From: JAIQFF01 sp963788505 | Lineage (GTDB): Bacteria > Acidobacteriota > Terriglobia > Terriglobales > Acidobacteriaceae | Assembly (NCBI GenBank): GCA_963788505.1 | Contig: CAWBGY010000006.1 | Coordinates: 62,001-126,000, forward strand | Direction of reading: 5' to 3' | DNA: 64,000 bases | Shown here: positions 9,695 through 21,287 of the stretch, in pieces | Layout of the letters: every line of letters begins with the position of its first letter | Numbering within the stretch: position 1 is the stretch's first letter | Notes under the pieces: model-generated | Seen by the model: only the letters and a program-made list of their open reading frames with translations | Database searches by the model: none | What the model was told of the DNA's origin: nothing | Translations under genes and position numbers: made by a program

Positions 9695-9944
9695 CATCCA
9701 TGAAAGTGTTCCTCGGCTTGTAGGATTCGGGCGGGCGGGGAAAGTGACAGAAGACGGTCATCCCTGGTTCCGCACCGGATGACATTGCGGGCGGATCATA
9801 ACAGATGGAAACTCTCGTTGCTCGCGTACTAAACTTTCTCGGTCGTCGTCCCTGTTCTTCGTTACCTTGGATGGGTCGCGAAATCAAATAGCAGGCAGCA
9901 ATCAACAATTCGGCAAAAGAGACTGACGTTTGCCAGGAGGCTCA

Positions 9945-10634
9945 ATGAAAGGCAAGATCGTACTGGTTACCGGCGCCAATGGAGGCTTGGGAACATTCGT
10001 TACGCGAGCGCTGCTCGATGCCGGCGCCACGGTCGTAGGCTTATCGCGAGAAATCCAGCAGTCAGAATTCAACAACCCGAACTTCACTGCGTTGCCCGCG
10101 GAAATTTCGACCGCCGCTGGAGCAAAGACTGCCGTGGACAGTCTGGTGTCGCGCTTCGGCAAGCTGGACATTCTGGCCCACACGGTGGGCGGCTTTGCGG
10201 GTGGCCAGTCGATTGCGGAAACCGACGACGCCACTTTTCAGCGTATGTTCGACGTGAACCTGAACAGCACTTTCTATCTTCTGCGGGCGGCCATCCCGGT
10301 GATGCGCAAGACTGGCAATGGACGCATCGTCGCCATCGGCAGCCGTGCCGCGCTGGAACCTGGGGCGGGCGTGGGGGCTTACAGCTCTTCCAAGGCGGCA
10401 ATGGTTTCGCTGATCAGGACGGTGGCCCAGGAAAACAAAGATGTTGGCATCACGGCCAACGCGATCCTGCCCGGCACCATGGACACGCCGGCCAACCGCA
10501 AGTTCATGCCCACCGCGGACTTCTCCAAGTGGGTTCGTCCGGCTGCGGTCGCAAGCCTGATTGCCTGGCTGGTCAGCGATGCCGGCAAGGATGTCAACGG
10601 AGCAGTGATCCCGGTCTACGGCAGCGAGGTCTGA
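9945..10634 (+). CDS. SDR family NAD(P)-dependent oxidoreductase
   Basis: A classical short-chain dehydrogenase of 229 aa. The Rossmann motif TGANGGLG is near the N terminus, the catalytic Ser lies in AIGSRAAL, and the Tyr/Lys pair is YSSSK, followed by an AILPGTMDTP loop typical of the cofactor-binding region. The start is set at ATG 9945 because AGGAGG (9935-9940) sits 4 bp ahead; an upstream in-frame TTG at 9930 would place that site inside the gene. It is rather short at the C terminus but complete. The substrate cannot be deduced. It is isolated between the repeat array and the convergent glucosidase operon. Confidence 0.88.
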   Translation: MKGKIVLVTGANGGLGTFVTRALLDAGATVVGLSREIQQSEFNNPNFTALPAEISTAAGAKTAVDSLVSRFGKLDILAHTVGGFAGGQSIAETDDATFQRMFDVNLNSTFYLLRAAIPVMRKTGNGRIVAIGSRAALEPGAGVGAYSSSKAAMVSLIRTVAQENKDVGITANAILPGTMDTPANRKFMPTADFSKWVRPAAVASLIAWLVSDAGKDVNGAVIPVYGSEV

Positions 10635-10770
10635 AACTTTGTCGGTGCGTGCATCGGCGGCGCTGATCGGAATGGCGCGGACGCCGGCTTTGTCCCAGGA
10701 CTGCCGAGCGATTTAGGCTTTGGTTTGCAGCGGCGTCGTCGGGGCCACGGCTCGGTTCTTGGTTTTGGCC

Positions 10771-12762
10771 TCAGCTCTTTGCCGTCGGACGGATTCCTTC
10801 CACGTCTTCCACGTAGGCCCGCAGAACTTCAGCCACGCTCCATGCCTGCGCCACACACCCGGCGGGGCGCTGGGGGGCGTCGCCATCGAAGATTTCCGAG
10901 ATCTGGCCCAAGCCGGCATCGGTAAGGTGGTCTTTCAGGGGCAACAGCCATTCCGCCGCTTGCCTGCGGGAGGCGTCGCTGGATCCGTTCACCTTCATGT
11001 AGGCGGTAATGAATGGCCCAATCAACCAGGGCCACACGGTCCCCTGGTGATATGCGCCATCGCGCTCAACCGGGCCACCTTTATACCGGCCGCGATACTG
11101 CGGATCGCTGGGCGCCAGAGTGCGCAAACCATAGGGCGTGAGCAGATGCTCGCGAACTTTCTCTACCACGGCCCGTGCCCGCTCGGGCGGCAGCATGGTG
11201 TAGGGCAGGCTGACAGCAAAGATCTGATTGGGGCGGATGGAAGCGTCCGGGGCCCCGCCGTTGATTACGTCATACAGGCAGTGGTCCTTTTCGTTCCAGA
11301 ACAGGGGGAACGCCAGGTTCGTCATCGCAGCCATATTGTTGTAACGCTTTTGGCCGGCCTCGTCGCCAAATCGACGGGCCAGTTCTTCCATGATGCAAAG
11401 CGCGTTGTACCAGAGCGCCTGGATCTCGACCGGCTTGCCCCGGCGCGGAGTCACGACCCAGTCGCCCACTTTCGCGTCCATCCAGGTGAGCTGAATTCCG
11501 GGTTGGCCGGACGCCAGCAAACCGGAGGAATCGACTTTGATTCCGTAGCGGGTGCCGCGAACGTGCCAGGCAATGATGTCCGTGAACACAGGATAGAGTT
11601 CGGAGCGGACAAACTCCTCGTCTCCGCTATAGGCAAGAAAGGCGCGCGCAGCTTCGAAGAACCAGAGCGTGGCCCCGACCGTGTTGTATTCCGGGGTTTC
11701 GCCCGCATCCGGGAAACGGTTGGGCAGCATACCCTGATTGACGTGCTGGGCAAACGTGCTCAGGATGCTGCGCGCCACGTCATAGTTTCCGGTAGGCAAC
11801 GTGAGGCCGGGCAGGGAAATCATGGTGTCGCGGCCCCAGTCGCTGAACCAGTGATAGCCGGCGATGATGGTCTTCTTGTCGCCCCGGCCGACGATAAATT
11901 GGTCGCTGGCGGCGGTGAGGGCCTGAGCAAACTCATCTTTCAGGGGACTGGCCTGCACCACCAACTGGCGACGCTTGATCTCGGCTTCACGATACTGGCC
12001 CACCCTGCCAACGTCGCGACGCTCGGTGGACGCGATCATCGAGGCCCGGCCGCTCGAAAGCAGATCAAATCGCAGGATGAAATGATTGAAAAGGTCCTCT
12101 GTGAAATCCATCCCACGCTCACGCTCGACGTCGTATTCAAAATTCCTGTACCAGTCGCCAGTCTTTTGCAATTCCACGGCGTTGTGGGCCAAATAAAGAG
12201 TTGGCAGTCCCGGGTAAGGAGCCACGGCAGCCAACCCTGGCGCCTCTTCCACACCGGCATTCAGGCTGCCATTGGCGTGGGTTGTGCAGTGATAGTCGCG
12301 AAAGGCGACCAAAGGCCGGATTTCGAGACGCAAGCTCTTAGGCGACTGCGATCGATTCTTGATCGTAACCTCGTACTGCGCGACTGTGGTGTTTTCGCCA
12401 TGGACCATGAAGACCGTCTTCTCGATCACGATGCCTTCGACTTCATAAGTGGAGATGGGAAACGGATCGAGGCGGAAGTTTGTGAGGTAGCGAAAACCCT
12501 GGGGATGGATAACGCCGGGATAACGGTTGGCCGAAAGGTCGAAGGGCTGGCCATCGATAACCAGCGTTTCTTCCAGCTTGGAAAGGAGAACTTCGCGCCC
12601 CACCGGCGGCCTGGTAGCGGCCACCAGCAGGCCGTGATAGCGGCGCGTGTTCAGTCCCGTGATGGTGGATGAGGCAAAGCTACCCAGACCGTTGGTTTCG
12701 AGCCACTCGCGACGCAGCGCCGCATCCAGATCGCCGCAGGTTTCCTTGTCGAACTGAATCAT
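10771..12762 (-). CDS. Amylo-alpha-1,6-glucosidase (glycogen debranching enzyme), GH133
   Basis: A 663-aa protein of the bacterial/archaeal debranching-enzyme type. The N-terminal beta-sandwich (ETNGLGSFASSTITGLNTRRYHGLL) is followed by the (alpha/alpha)6 catalytic domain with GYHWFSDWGRDTMISLPGL, YNTVGATLWFFEAA and GTVWPWLIGPF. It should hydrolyse the alpha-1,6 branch points of glycogen or related alpha-glucans in the cytoplasm. It lies 70 bp downstream of the GH63 gene on the same strand, suggesting one transcript. A 650-codon open frame on the opposite strand (10720-12672) is a shadow. Its role in storage-glucan turnover fits with the MalQ gene at the right end of the window. Confidence 0.92.
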   Translation of the reverse strand: MIQFDKETCGDLDAALRREWLETNGLGSFASSTITGLNTRRYHGLLVAATRPPVGREVLLSKLEETLVIDGQPFDLSANRYPGVIHPQGFRYLTNFRLDPFPISTYEVEGIVIEKTVFMVHGENTTVAQYEVTIKNRSQSPKSLRLEIRPLVAFRDYHCTTHANGSLNAGVEEAPGLAAVAPYPGLPTLYLAHNAVELQKTGDWYRNFEYDVERERGMDFTEDLFNHFILRFDLLSSGRASMIASTERRDVGRVGQYREAEIKRRQLVVQASPLKDEFAQALTAASDQFIVGRGDKKTIIAGYHWFSDWGRDTMISLPGLTLPTGNYDVARSILSTFAQHVNQGMLPNRFPDAGETPEYNTVGATLWFFEAARAFLAYSGDEEFVRSELYPVFTDIIAWHVRGTRYGIKVDSSGLLASGQPGIQLTWMDAKVGDWVVTPRRGKPVEIQALWYNALCIMEELARRFGDEAGQKRYNNMAAMTNLAFPLFWNEKDHCLYDVINGGAPDASIRPNQIFAVSLPYTMLPPERARAVVEKVREHLLTPYGLRTLAPSDPQYRGRYKGGPVERDGAYHQGTVWPWLIGPFITAYMKVNGSSDASRRQAAEWLLPLKDHLTDAGLGQISEIFDGDAPQRPAGCVAQAWSVAEVLRAYVEDVEGIRPTAKS

Positions 12763-12832
12763 CGTCCTCCCCTCCCACGGCCTTCTCAGGTCGGCTTAAC
12801 GGACACTTGCGGGTTTTCCTGCGAACACGCGG

Positions 12833-15514
<2,682 letters not shown>

Positions 15515-15719
15515 GGGAACTTCTCCTGCCACCGGCCTCGACTCCTGCGACATCGCCCCGGTTTTCGCGTCGGACGGTTGTTCGATAGTCTAATTCGAGG
15601 GCAGCCTTTTGGGGATCACCTTCTGGATAGGACCACGGCACATGGGTTCCCGTTCTCTATGGGTTCCCGATCTCGACCGCGTGACCATCGCGGGAATGCA
15701 GCACGTCAGATATTGGCGG

Positions 15720-16136
15720 TCAGGTCCGCAAGTCGGGGAGGACGAAGACCGCTCGCGCCAGATCGGATGTGAGCGTTTCGGCGCGATAGTACCGGGTCAG
15801 GATGCCGTCCCTCCACGCCAACAGGTCGGGATTGTTCCCAGCGAACTCGTCCCAGTTCTGTTTCTTTCCGGCCTGTGCCATGCGCTCCTGGATAAGAAAG
15901 ACGTATGCCCAGGTTATGGTCTCGTGGTAGAGCTGCGGCTTCCCGTGGGCTGCGGCAAATCTCCGCAAAGTCCTGGAAAATTCCTGAAGCGCCTCAAGGA
16001 CCGGGTACTGGTTCAGATATAGGAACGCTGTCCGCACGTGCTCCCGATGATGAAAATGCTCACTCGGAAGAGTGCCATCCCCAAATTGTTTCATCAGTTC
16101 CTGGTCGGTCATGGAAATCACCCGCATTTCGACCAT
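15720..16136 (-). CDS. Conserved hypothetical protein with HHREHVR motif
   Basis: A 138-aa, mostly helical soluble protein. The striking feature is FHHREHVRTAFLYL (residues about 27-40) followed later by YHETITWAYVFLI. This arrangement of histidines and aromatic residues recurs in an uncharacterised family seen in many soil bacteria, and suggests a metal- or ligand-binding helical bundle. In-frame ATGs at 16136, 16127 and 16112 are all possible starts and none has a strong Shine-Dalgarno sequence. It ends 206 bp from the GH63 start on the same strand. No function is known to me. Confidence 0.7.
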   Translation of the reverse strand: MVEMRVISMTDQELMKQFGDGTLPSEHFHHREHVRTAFLYLNQYPVLEALQEFSRTLRRFAAAHGKPQLYHETITWAYVFLIQERMAQAGKKQNWDEFAGNNPDLLAWRDGILTRYYRAETLTSDLARAVFVLPDLRT

Positions 16137-16149
16137 CGCCGGGCAGAGG

Positions 16150-16446
16150 CTAAGAACGGGGCTTGCGCCGGGATGGACGCTGTTTTACTGCATTCTCTTT
16201 CAATCGATGGCTGGCCCTCGAGTCCAACCGCAGGCCATAGAACCGTTTCAACTCCTTGATCTGGTCGAGAGAACCCTGGCTGAAAGGAGTTTTACCGTCG
16301 AACGCGTGCAATACGATTCCCTCCAGCAGGTCGCCCAGGGTCAAATCGTGGTATTCGGCGAAGGCCTTCAGCACTTTGAGCAGACGTTTTTCCATCCGCA
16401 CGCCGGTCTGGACGCGCTCCACGATGATTCTCGCGTCTCGGATCAT
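16150..16446 (-). CDS. Small conserved protein, possible ribbon-helix-helix-like regulator
   Basis: A 98-aa basic protein with RTGVRMEKRLLKVLKAFAEYHDLTLGDLLEGIVLHAF-type sequence (here VERVQTGVRMEKRL onward). A short strand followed by two amphipathic helices resembles the layout of ribbon-helix-helix DNA-binding proteins, but the match is loose. The C terminus is Lys/Arg-rich. I chose ATG 16446 because the region between it and the upstream TTG (16482) is a perfect palindrome more likely to be an operator than code. The palindrome lies directly against the start codon, so autoregulation is plausible. It ends 13 bp from the next gene, suggesting co-transcription. Confidence 0.65.
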   Translation of the reverse strand: MIRDARIIVERVQTGVRMEKRLLKVLKAFAEYHDLTLGDLLEGIVLHAFDGKTPFSQGSLDQIKELKRFYGLRLDSRASHRLKENAVKQRPSRRKPRS

Positions 16447-16469
16447 GGTACCAATGTACCATGGTACAT
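16446..16469. promoter_or_regulatory. Palindromic operator candidate
   Basis: ATGTACCATGGTACAT at 16454-16469 is a perfect 16-bp palindrome, and TGGTACCA at 16446-16453 is a second, adjoining 8-bp one. They abut the start codon of the 98-aa protein. The half-site TGTACC/GGTACA is also used in the TetR operator near 40.57 kb, with a different centre. Confidence 0.5.
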
Positions 16470-16995
16470 AGCGAGGGAGCAATCTTTCGACTGCGCACCA
16501 TTACGGACGGAGCCAAGCGGCGAGGCTGGAGCGGTAATAGGGTTTGGCAAATCAATGCAGGATGCGGCCAGGGCGGCTGTTTACTTTTGCTGGATGCGAA
16601 AAAACAGTCTTTTATGCAGGCGCTGACTGAAACCCTCCGGCAACTCGATCGACGGTTCGCTGCCGGCACCGATTTGTCCGCTCGATAGGATGCGTTCCGG
16701 CTTTGAAAGTGACGAGGAGCCGATTCCTACGGTCTTTGAGCCCACGCTTTCATGCCGGCTCGCGGAGACGTTTCACTTCGGAAGGTCAAAATCCCGATCC
16801 TGCGATACCACTCAATAAATTTCTCTTATCTCCTCCATAAATTAATGTTTTTAAAAGTATTTGTGATAGGGACGAAAAGAATTATGCATTGGACTCTAAC
16901 AGCTGCAGGGCGGTACTGTGCACCACGCTGGTTACCGGGGTGTGCAGGCAGGCTCGCCACACAACGTTGACTAGGGGAGAAAGAGAGTCGTCTAG
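16470..16995. other. Intergenic region upstream of the nitrogen cluster
   Basis: About 525 bp with no convincing gene; a 75-codon frame at 16461-16688 has no recognisable features. An AT-rich patch at about 16800-16885 stands out against the GC-rich surroundings and is the likely promoter zone for the porin and the genes after it. I looked for a sigma-54 GG-N10-GC promoter and did not find a clean one. Confidence 0.5.
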
Positions 16996-18276
16996 ATGAA
17001 CCGTGCCTTCCGCTGGAGGGTTTTAGTTTTTGCAGTCACTCTCGGAATTGTTTGCGGCTCCGCGAATCGAGCTTTGGCTCAAGCTGAGCAGGCGCCCGAT
17101 CTTGCCAGCCGTATCGACTCTTTGGAAAAACAACTGGCGGACCTGCGCAGCGAAATGGAGGCGCAGAAAGCTGCCGCTGCTGCTCCCGCTGCTGCGCCCG
17201 CCGCTGCCATGCTTCCCGCCGCCGCGCCGGCGGCCGCTCCTGCACCCACCGGACTGGCCGGCTTGCTGGGGCCAACCACTCTGAGCGGATTCGTGGATGT
17301 GTACTACGGCTATAACTCCAATCAGCCCGCGAGCCGCACTACGGCTTTTCGCAACTTTGATATCAACTCCGGCCAATTTGGCCTGAACATGATCGAACTG
17401 GTGGCTGACAAAGCGCCGGATGCTGCCGCCAGCCGGGTGGGTTATCACGTCGCTCTCGGCTTTGGGCAGGCGATGAACGCTGTCAACTACAACGAGCTCG
17501 GCTTCGATCAATACCTCAAGGAAGGATATCTGGAATACCTGGCGCCGGTGGGCAAGGGCTTGCAGATCAACGTCGGCAAGTTCGTCACCCCGGCGGGCGG
17601 CGAGGTAATCGAGACCAAAGACAACTGGAACTACTCGCGCGGCCTGCTTTTCACGTTGGCCATTCCGTACTTCCATTTCGGCGCGAGCGCCAAGTATGCC
17701 TTCAATCCAAAGTTCGCCCTCACCGGGTATCTGGTGAACGGCTGGAACAACAGCGTCGACAACAATAGCGGCAAGACCACGGGCTTCAGCGCAGCCTGGA
17801 CCCCCAACAGCAAGTTCGGCGTGGTGCAGAACTATCTGGTGGGACCGGAACAGAATGACGAGAACAAGGATTTTAGACATTTGTTTGACACCGTGGTGAC
17901 GTACTCGCCGAACAGCAAAGTCTCCTTCATGGCGAACTATGACTACGGCCAGGACCATCCGGGCGGGGTTTCCGCTCATTGGAGCGGCATTGCCGGCTAT
18001 ATCAAGTACGCCCCGAACGATAAGTGGGCGCTGGCTACGCGCGGCGAATACTTCAGCGACAACGGGGGCAATGAGACCGGGCAGACGCAGAAATTGAGCG
18101 AGTTCACATTTACTCTCCAGCGCATGCTGGCGAGCAAGCTCATGACCCGGCTGGAATTCCGCCGCGACATGTCGGACCAGAATGTTTTTCCGGACCACCT
18201 GACGGGACTGCAGGATTCGCAGAACACGTTAACCCTCGGCATGGTGTATGCGTTCAGCAGCGCGGATGCCAAGTAG
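16996..18276 (+). CDS. Outer-membrane beta-barrel porin (OmpL/BBP2-like)
   Basis: A 426-aa exported protein. A signal peptide (about residues 1-29, ending ALA before QAEQ) precedes a short coiled coil (DSLEKQLADLRSEMEAQK) and an Ala/Pro-rich linker. The rest is a beta barrel with alternating hydrophobic residues beginning TTLSGFVDVYYGYNSN and ending LTLGMVYAF, as expected for the putative beta-barrel porin-2 family. The start follows a purine-rich AGGGGAGAAAGAGAG. It heads the run of genes leading to AmtB, PII and GlnD, so it may let ammonium or another small nitrogen compound cross the outer membrane. The porin call is firm; the solute is inferred from position alone. Confidence 0.87.
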   Translation: MNRAFRWRVLVFAVTLGIVCGSANRALAQAEQAPDLASRIDSLEKQLADLRSEMEAQKAAAAAPAAAPAAAMLPAAAPAAAPAPTGLAGLLGPTTLSGFVDVYYGYNSNQPASRTTAFRNFDINSGQFGLNMIELVADKAPDAAASRVGYHVALGFGQAMNAVNYNELGFDQYLKEGYLEYLAPVGKGLQINVGKFVTPAGGEVIETKDNWNYSRGLLFTLAIPYFHFGASAKYAFNPKFALTGYLVNGWNNSVDNNSGKTTGFSAAWTPNSKFGVVQNYLVGPEQNDENKDFRHLFDTVVTYSPNSKVSFMANYDYGQDHPGGVSAHWSGIAGYIKYAPNDKWALATRGEYFSDNGGNETGQTQKLSEFTFTLQRMLASKLMTRLEFRRDMSDQNVFPDHLTGLQDSQNTLTLGMVYAFSSADAK

Positions 18277-18574
18277 TCAGGAGTCGATTGAATTTGAAAC
18301 AACTGCAGCTTCAACCGGTGACCGAGAACAGTTGCTTGGAACAAGGTCGATTTTCACCCAGCGGCAGTGATGCCGCTGTTATGTGGGCTAACGGCTTGGG
18401 CTCAACTCAAACCACCCCTAGTACCAGCGCCCAAGCCGTGCCCGCGCCAGGAAGGGATGCCGGGGACGTAAGTAGATTTTGCAGGAGGCAAGTTTGGTTT
18501 TTCCCTCTGACCGACGCAACCGACCGGGTCCGAGGCTTGCCCCGGTTCAAATACTCGACGTAAGGAGCAAGCGA
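18277..18574. other. Intergenic leader with two hairpins
   Basis: No gene seen. CAGCGGCA-GTGA-TGCCGCTG (18359-18378) is a perfect hairpin with a GNRA-type loop, and ACGGCTTGGGC (18391-18401) pairs with GCCCAAGCCGT (18429-18439) across a 27-nt loop. Neither is followed by a T tract. They could be a rho-independent-like barrier after the porin, an mRNA-stability element or a structured leader for the small genes and amtB. Confidence 0.5.
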
Positions 18575-18745
18575 ATGGCTGCAAGTGCGAAGCAAGGTAC
18601 GTATTTGTGCACTACGTTGACCGGTTTCACCGCTTTCGTGGCAGGTTTGCACGGCGGCGGTGGTTTGGGCATCGTCATCGCCATCGTAGGAGCCGGGTTG
18701 CTGTTCGTCTCGGCAGCCGGCTTTTACAAGATCAAAACCGCATAG
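18575..18745 (+). CDS. Small membrane protein, 56 aa
   Basis: Starts at ATG 18575 behind a good TAAGGAG site. After a short hydrophilic start (MAASAKQGTYLC) it has a hydrophobic stretch, a glycine-rich break (LHGGGGLG) and a second membrane helix (IVIAIVGAGLLFVSAAGFYKI). I do not recognise a family. Its place between the porin and AmtB genes, with spacing of about 20 bp to the next small gene, suggests a role tied to ammonium uptake, perhaps as a small subunit, but nothing in the sequence proves this. Confidence 0.65.
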   Translation: MAASAKQGTYLCTTLTGFTAFVAGLHGGGGLGIVIAIVGAGLLFVSAAGFYKIKTA

Positions 18746-18766
18746 ATCAATGAATAGGGGGACCAC

Positions 18767-18949
18767 ATGAAGCTCGTTGGAGTTTTGCTGGCACTCTTTG
18801 GATGGTTGCTCCCGGTAGTCGCGCTCAACATGACGTCGTCGACGGGAGTGAGGATTTTCATCTGCCTCTTGGGCATCGGTATCACTCTGACCGCCATTAT
18901 CGGCGTGCTCAATAAGGCCCATCAGAAGGAAGCAGTCTGGAAACAGTAG
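18767..18949 (+). CDS. Small membrane protein, 60 aa
   Basis: ATG preceded by AGGGGGA. Two hydrophobic helices (LVGVLLALFGWLLPVVAL and IFICLLGIGITLTAIIGVL) are joined by a short polar loop and end in a charged tail (NKAHQKEAVWKQ). No family recognised. It lies 21 bp after the preceding 56-aa membrane protein and 93 bp before amtB, on the same strand, so the three are probably one transcript. Confidence 0.7.
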   Translation: MKLVGVLLALFGWLLPVVALNMTSSTGVRIFICLLGIGITLTAIIGVLNKAHQKEAVWKQ

Positions 18950-19042
18950 GGCGGTGATATCGGCACGGTCTGGCTTGGAGTGGAAGCTTTGCGACATCGG
19001 GGCGCGGCGATAAGCGCGCTTAACCTCACTAGGAGACACGCG

Positions 19043-20683
19043 ATGACACGTTACACATGGTTGAAACCATGTTTGTGGGCGGCGATTGTAGCGCTGCTCG
19101 TATGTGGAGTACCGGCTTGGGCTCAAGGACAGACTCCTGCGCCCGCCGCTCCGGCCGCTGCCGCCGCACCGCCGCCTCTCGCGGTCGACGCCCCGTTGCC
19201 AGTCAGCGGGCCTACCGCCGACGACTTGGCGGCAGGCGACCCTAGCGGAACCAAGACGGGGACCGCGAATGACGTGGTTCACGCCGACCCCAATAAGCCA
19301 CTCACCCTGGTAGATCTGGTAAACCAGGCGGGCCAGAACCGCATCGCCATCAACTTTGTCTGGACCCTGGTCACGGGCTTCCTGGTCATGTTCATGCAGG
19401 CCGGTTTTGCCCTGGTGGAAACCGGTCTATGCCGAGCCAAAAATGCGAACCACACCATGATGATGAACTTCATGGTTTATGGCTTCGGCTTATTTGCTTA
19501 CTGGGTGTGCGGTTTTGCCTTGCAGATGGGCGGGGCCGCCGGGGTTTCCATCCTGGGAGGCGCCAGCCCTCTGAGTCATGAGTTCACCATTTCTCTGATG
19601 GGACACGATTGGGGCCTGTGGGGCACCAAAGGATTCTTCCTGTCGGGCGCAACCTACGACGTAGGTGTCATGGTGTTGTTCCTGTTCCAGATGGTGTTTA
19701 TGGACACCGCGTTGACCATCGTGACCGGCGGAGCTGCCGAACGGTGGAAGTACGTCGCTTTTTCAATCTCCTCCGTGTTCATGGGGGCGATTACCTATCC
19801 GATCTATGCGAACTGGGCATGGGGCGGGGGTTGGCTCTCGAAGCTGGGTTCCTACTTCGGCCTGGGCGCTGGCTACGCGGACTTTGCGGGATCGGGCGTG
19901 GTTCACGCGGTCGGTGGACTGACCGCGCTCGCCTTGTCGATGATTATCGGCCCCCGCATCGGCAAGTACAACCGCGATGGATCGTCCAACGCCATGCCGG
20001 GACACGACATTGTCATTGTCCTCACCGGCTGCTTCATCCTGGCCTTCGGCTGGTTCGGTTTTAACCCGGGCAGCACGCTTGGCGCATCGGGTGCTTTGCG
20101 CATCAGCACGATTGCCGTCGACACCATGCTGGCAGGATGTACAGGTTCCTTCGGCGCAGTCCTCTACATGTGGATGAAGTACGGAAAACCAGATGCTTCG
20201 ATGGCGGGCAACGGATTGCTGGCCGGGCTGGTGGCGATCACCGCCCCCAGCGGCTATGTCAACACGATGGGAGCGACCATCATCGGATTCCTCGCCGGCC
20301 TGCTGGTCTGCGTGAGCGTCGAATTCATCGACCGGGTTATGAGGGTGGACGACCCCGTGGGCGCTATTTCGGTCCACGGAACCTGCGGGCTGTGGGGCGT
20401 GATCTCCGTAGGCCTGTTTGCTGACGGTACCAACTCCGTGAAGGGACTGTTCTACGGAGATCCCACACAGCTGGTCGCCCAGTTGATCGGCGTAGGCACG
20501 CTGCTCGGCTTTGTCTTCACACTGTCGTACGTGGGAAATATGTTGATCGATTTCGTCCTCGGGCAACGCGCACCGGCCGCCGACGAACTCGAAGGCCTCG
20601 ACATCCCGGAAATGGGAGCTTTGGCTTATCCCGAGTTCGTTCTGAAATACCCGACGCCGGGAACCGCAGCTGCGGCAGACTGA
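19043..20683 (+). CDS. amtB: Ammonium transporter AmtB
   Basis: A 546-aa Amt/MEP/Rh channel. The N terminus has a signal peptide (to about AWAQG) and a long Ala/Pro-rich periplasmic extension of about 80 residues before the first channel helix. Family hallmarks are GFALVETGLCRAKN, NWAWGGGW, GSGVVHAVGG (first pore histidine) and SVHGTCGLWG (second pore histidine). The start ATG 19043 follows AGGAGACACGCG; an upstream in-frame start at 18980 would spoil the signal peptide. It carries ammonium across the inner membrane and is normally blocked by a PII protein, whose gene lies in the same cluster. The C-terminal cytoplasmic tail (from RAPAADELEGLDIPEMG) matches the PII-contact region of the family. 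Confidence 0.95.
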   Translation: MTRYTWLKPCLWAAIVALLVCGVPAWAQGQTPAPAAPAAAAAPPPLAVDAPLPVSGPTADDLAAGDPSGTKTGTANDVVHADPNKPLTLVDLVNQAGQNRIAINFVWTLVTGFLVMFMQAGFALVETGLCRAKNANHTMMMNFMVYGFGLFAYWVCGFALQMGGAAGVSILGGASPLSHEFTISLMGHDWGLWGTKGFFLSGATYDVGVMVLFLFQMVFMDTALTIVTGGAAERWKYVAFSISSVFMGAITYPIYANWAWGGGWLSKLGSYFGLGAGYADFAGSGVVHAVGGLTALALSMIIGPRIGKYNRDGSSNAMPGHDIVIVLTGCFILAFGWFGFNPGSTLGASGALRISTIAVDTMLAGCTGSFGAVLYMWMKYGKPDASMAGNGLLAGLVAITAPSGYVNTMGATIIGFLAGLLVCVSVEFIDRVMRVDDPVGAISVHGTCGLWGVISVGLFADGTNSVKGLFYGDPTQLVAQLIGVGTLLGFVFTLSYVGNMLIDFVLGQRAPAADELEGLDIPEMGALAYPEFVLKYPTPGTAAAAD

Positions 20684-20702
20684 GGCTGGTGGAGGACAAC
20701 TG

Positions 20703-21269
20703 ATGACGGACCGGGTCTTGCATTTACATCCTTATGATTCCGATGGGCTGGGAGTTGCACTGCAATTTCCAGCCCATCGGGCACTTTCCACCGAAGCGAT
20801 GAATTGCTTCCAGGAGGGTCTCGCCAAGCTGCAAGCGGCGGAACCGGCCGAAGCACTGGACTTGCTCTGCCGCACCGTGGAACTGGCGCCGCAATTTCCC
20901 GAGGCGCGCATCTGCCTGGGATTGGCATACGCTCTGACTCACAATATCTACCCGGCGATTGACCACCTGGAAATGGCAGGCCAGCTGGATCCAGAAAGCT
21001 TCGCCGCCCACTACACCCTGGCCCAACTCCGATTCAAGTTGCGGATCCCGCAGAAAGGCTATGAAGCGGCGGAGAGGGCGCTAAGATGCGTGGTCACGAT
21101 AGAACAGCGGAAAATGCTGGCGGAGTTGCTGAAAGAAGAGAGGGCCCGCGAACGAAACGGGATTGCGCGCCCCTGGTTCAGCACTCCGTTCAACAAGATC
21201 GGTCTCGTTCTTGCCGGCGGTGGCCTGGCAACAGCCATCGTGGCGCTTCTTCTTTATGTTCGCTGGTAA
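20703..21269 (+). CDS. TPR-repeat protein with C-terminal membrane anchor
   Basis: 188 aa. About three tetratricopeptide-type helix pairs occupy residues 30-135 (CFQEGLAKLQAAEPAEALDLL; FPEARICLGLAYALTHNIYPAIDHL; FAAHYTLAQLRFKLRIPQKGYEAAERAL). A single C-terminal hydrophobic helix (IGLVLAGGGLATAIVALLLYV) leaves only two residues after it, so it looks tail-anchored with the repeats in the cytoplasm. It follows amtB by 19 bp. TPR domains hold protein partners together; here the partner could be AmtB, PII or the next transporter, which is speculation from position. Confidence 0.82.
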   Translation: MTDRVLHLHPYDSDGLGVALQFPAHRALSTEAMNCFQEGLAKLQAAEPAEALDLLCRTVELAPQFPEARICLGLAYALTHNIYPAIDHLEMAGQLDPESFAAHYTLAQLRFKLRIPQKGYEAAERALRCVVTIEQRKMLAELLKEERARERNGIARPWFSTPFNKIGLVLAGGGLATAIVALLLYVRW

Positions 21270-21287
21270 ACGAGATGAAGGGGACAA

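Noticed and set aside
8689..9908. Four open frames on the - strand across the repeat array with GRAALQGRVSRQ-type repeats
   Set aside because: They repeat with the DNA units, carry no domain and appear in both strands; they are artefacts of a GC-rich repeat.
10720..12672. 650-codon open frame on the + strand
   Set aside because: It is antisense to the GH133 gene, whose protein has clear family motifs; long antisense frames are common in high-GC DNA.
16461..16688. 75-codon frame as a small gene
   Set aside because: Starts inside the palindrome, overlaps the opposite promoter zone and has no recognisable features.
18541..18560. tRNA T-loop-like GGTTCAAAT
   Set aside because: No acceptor, D-arm or anticodon arm can be folded around it.
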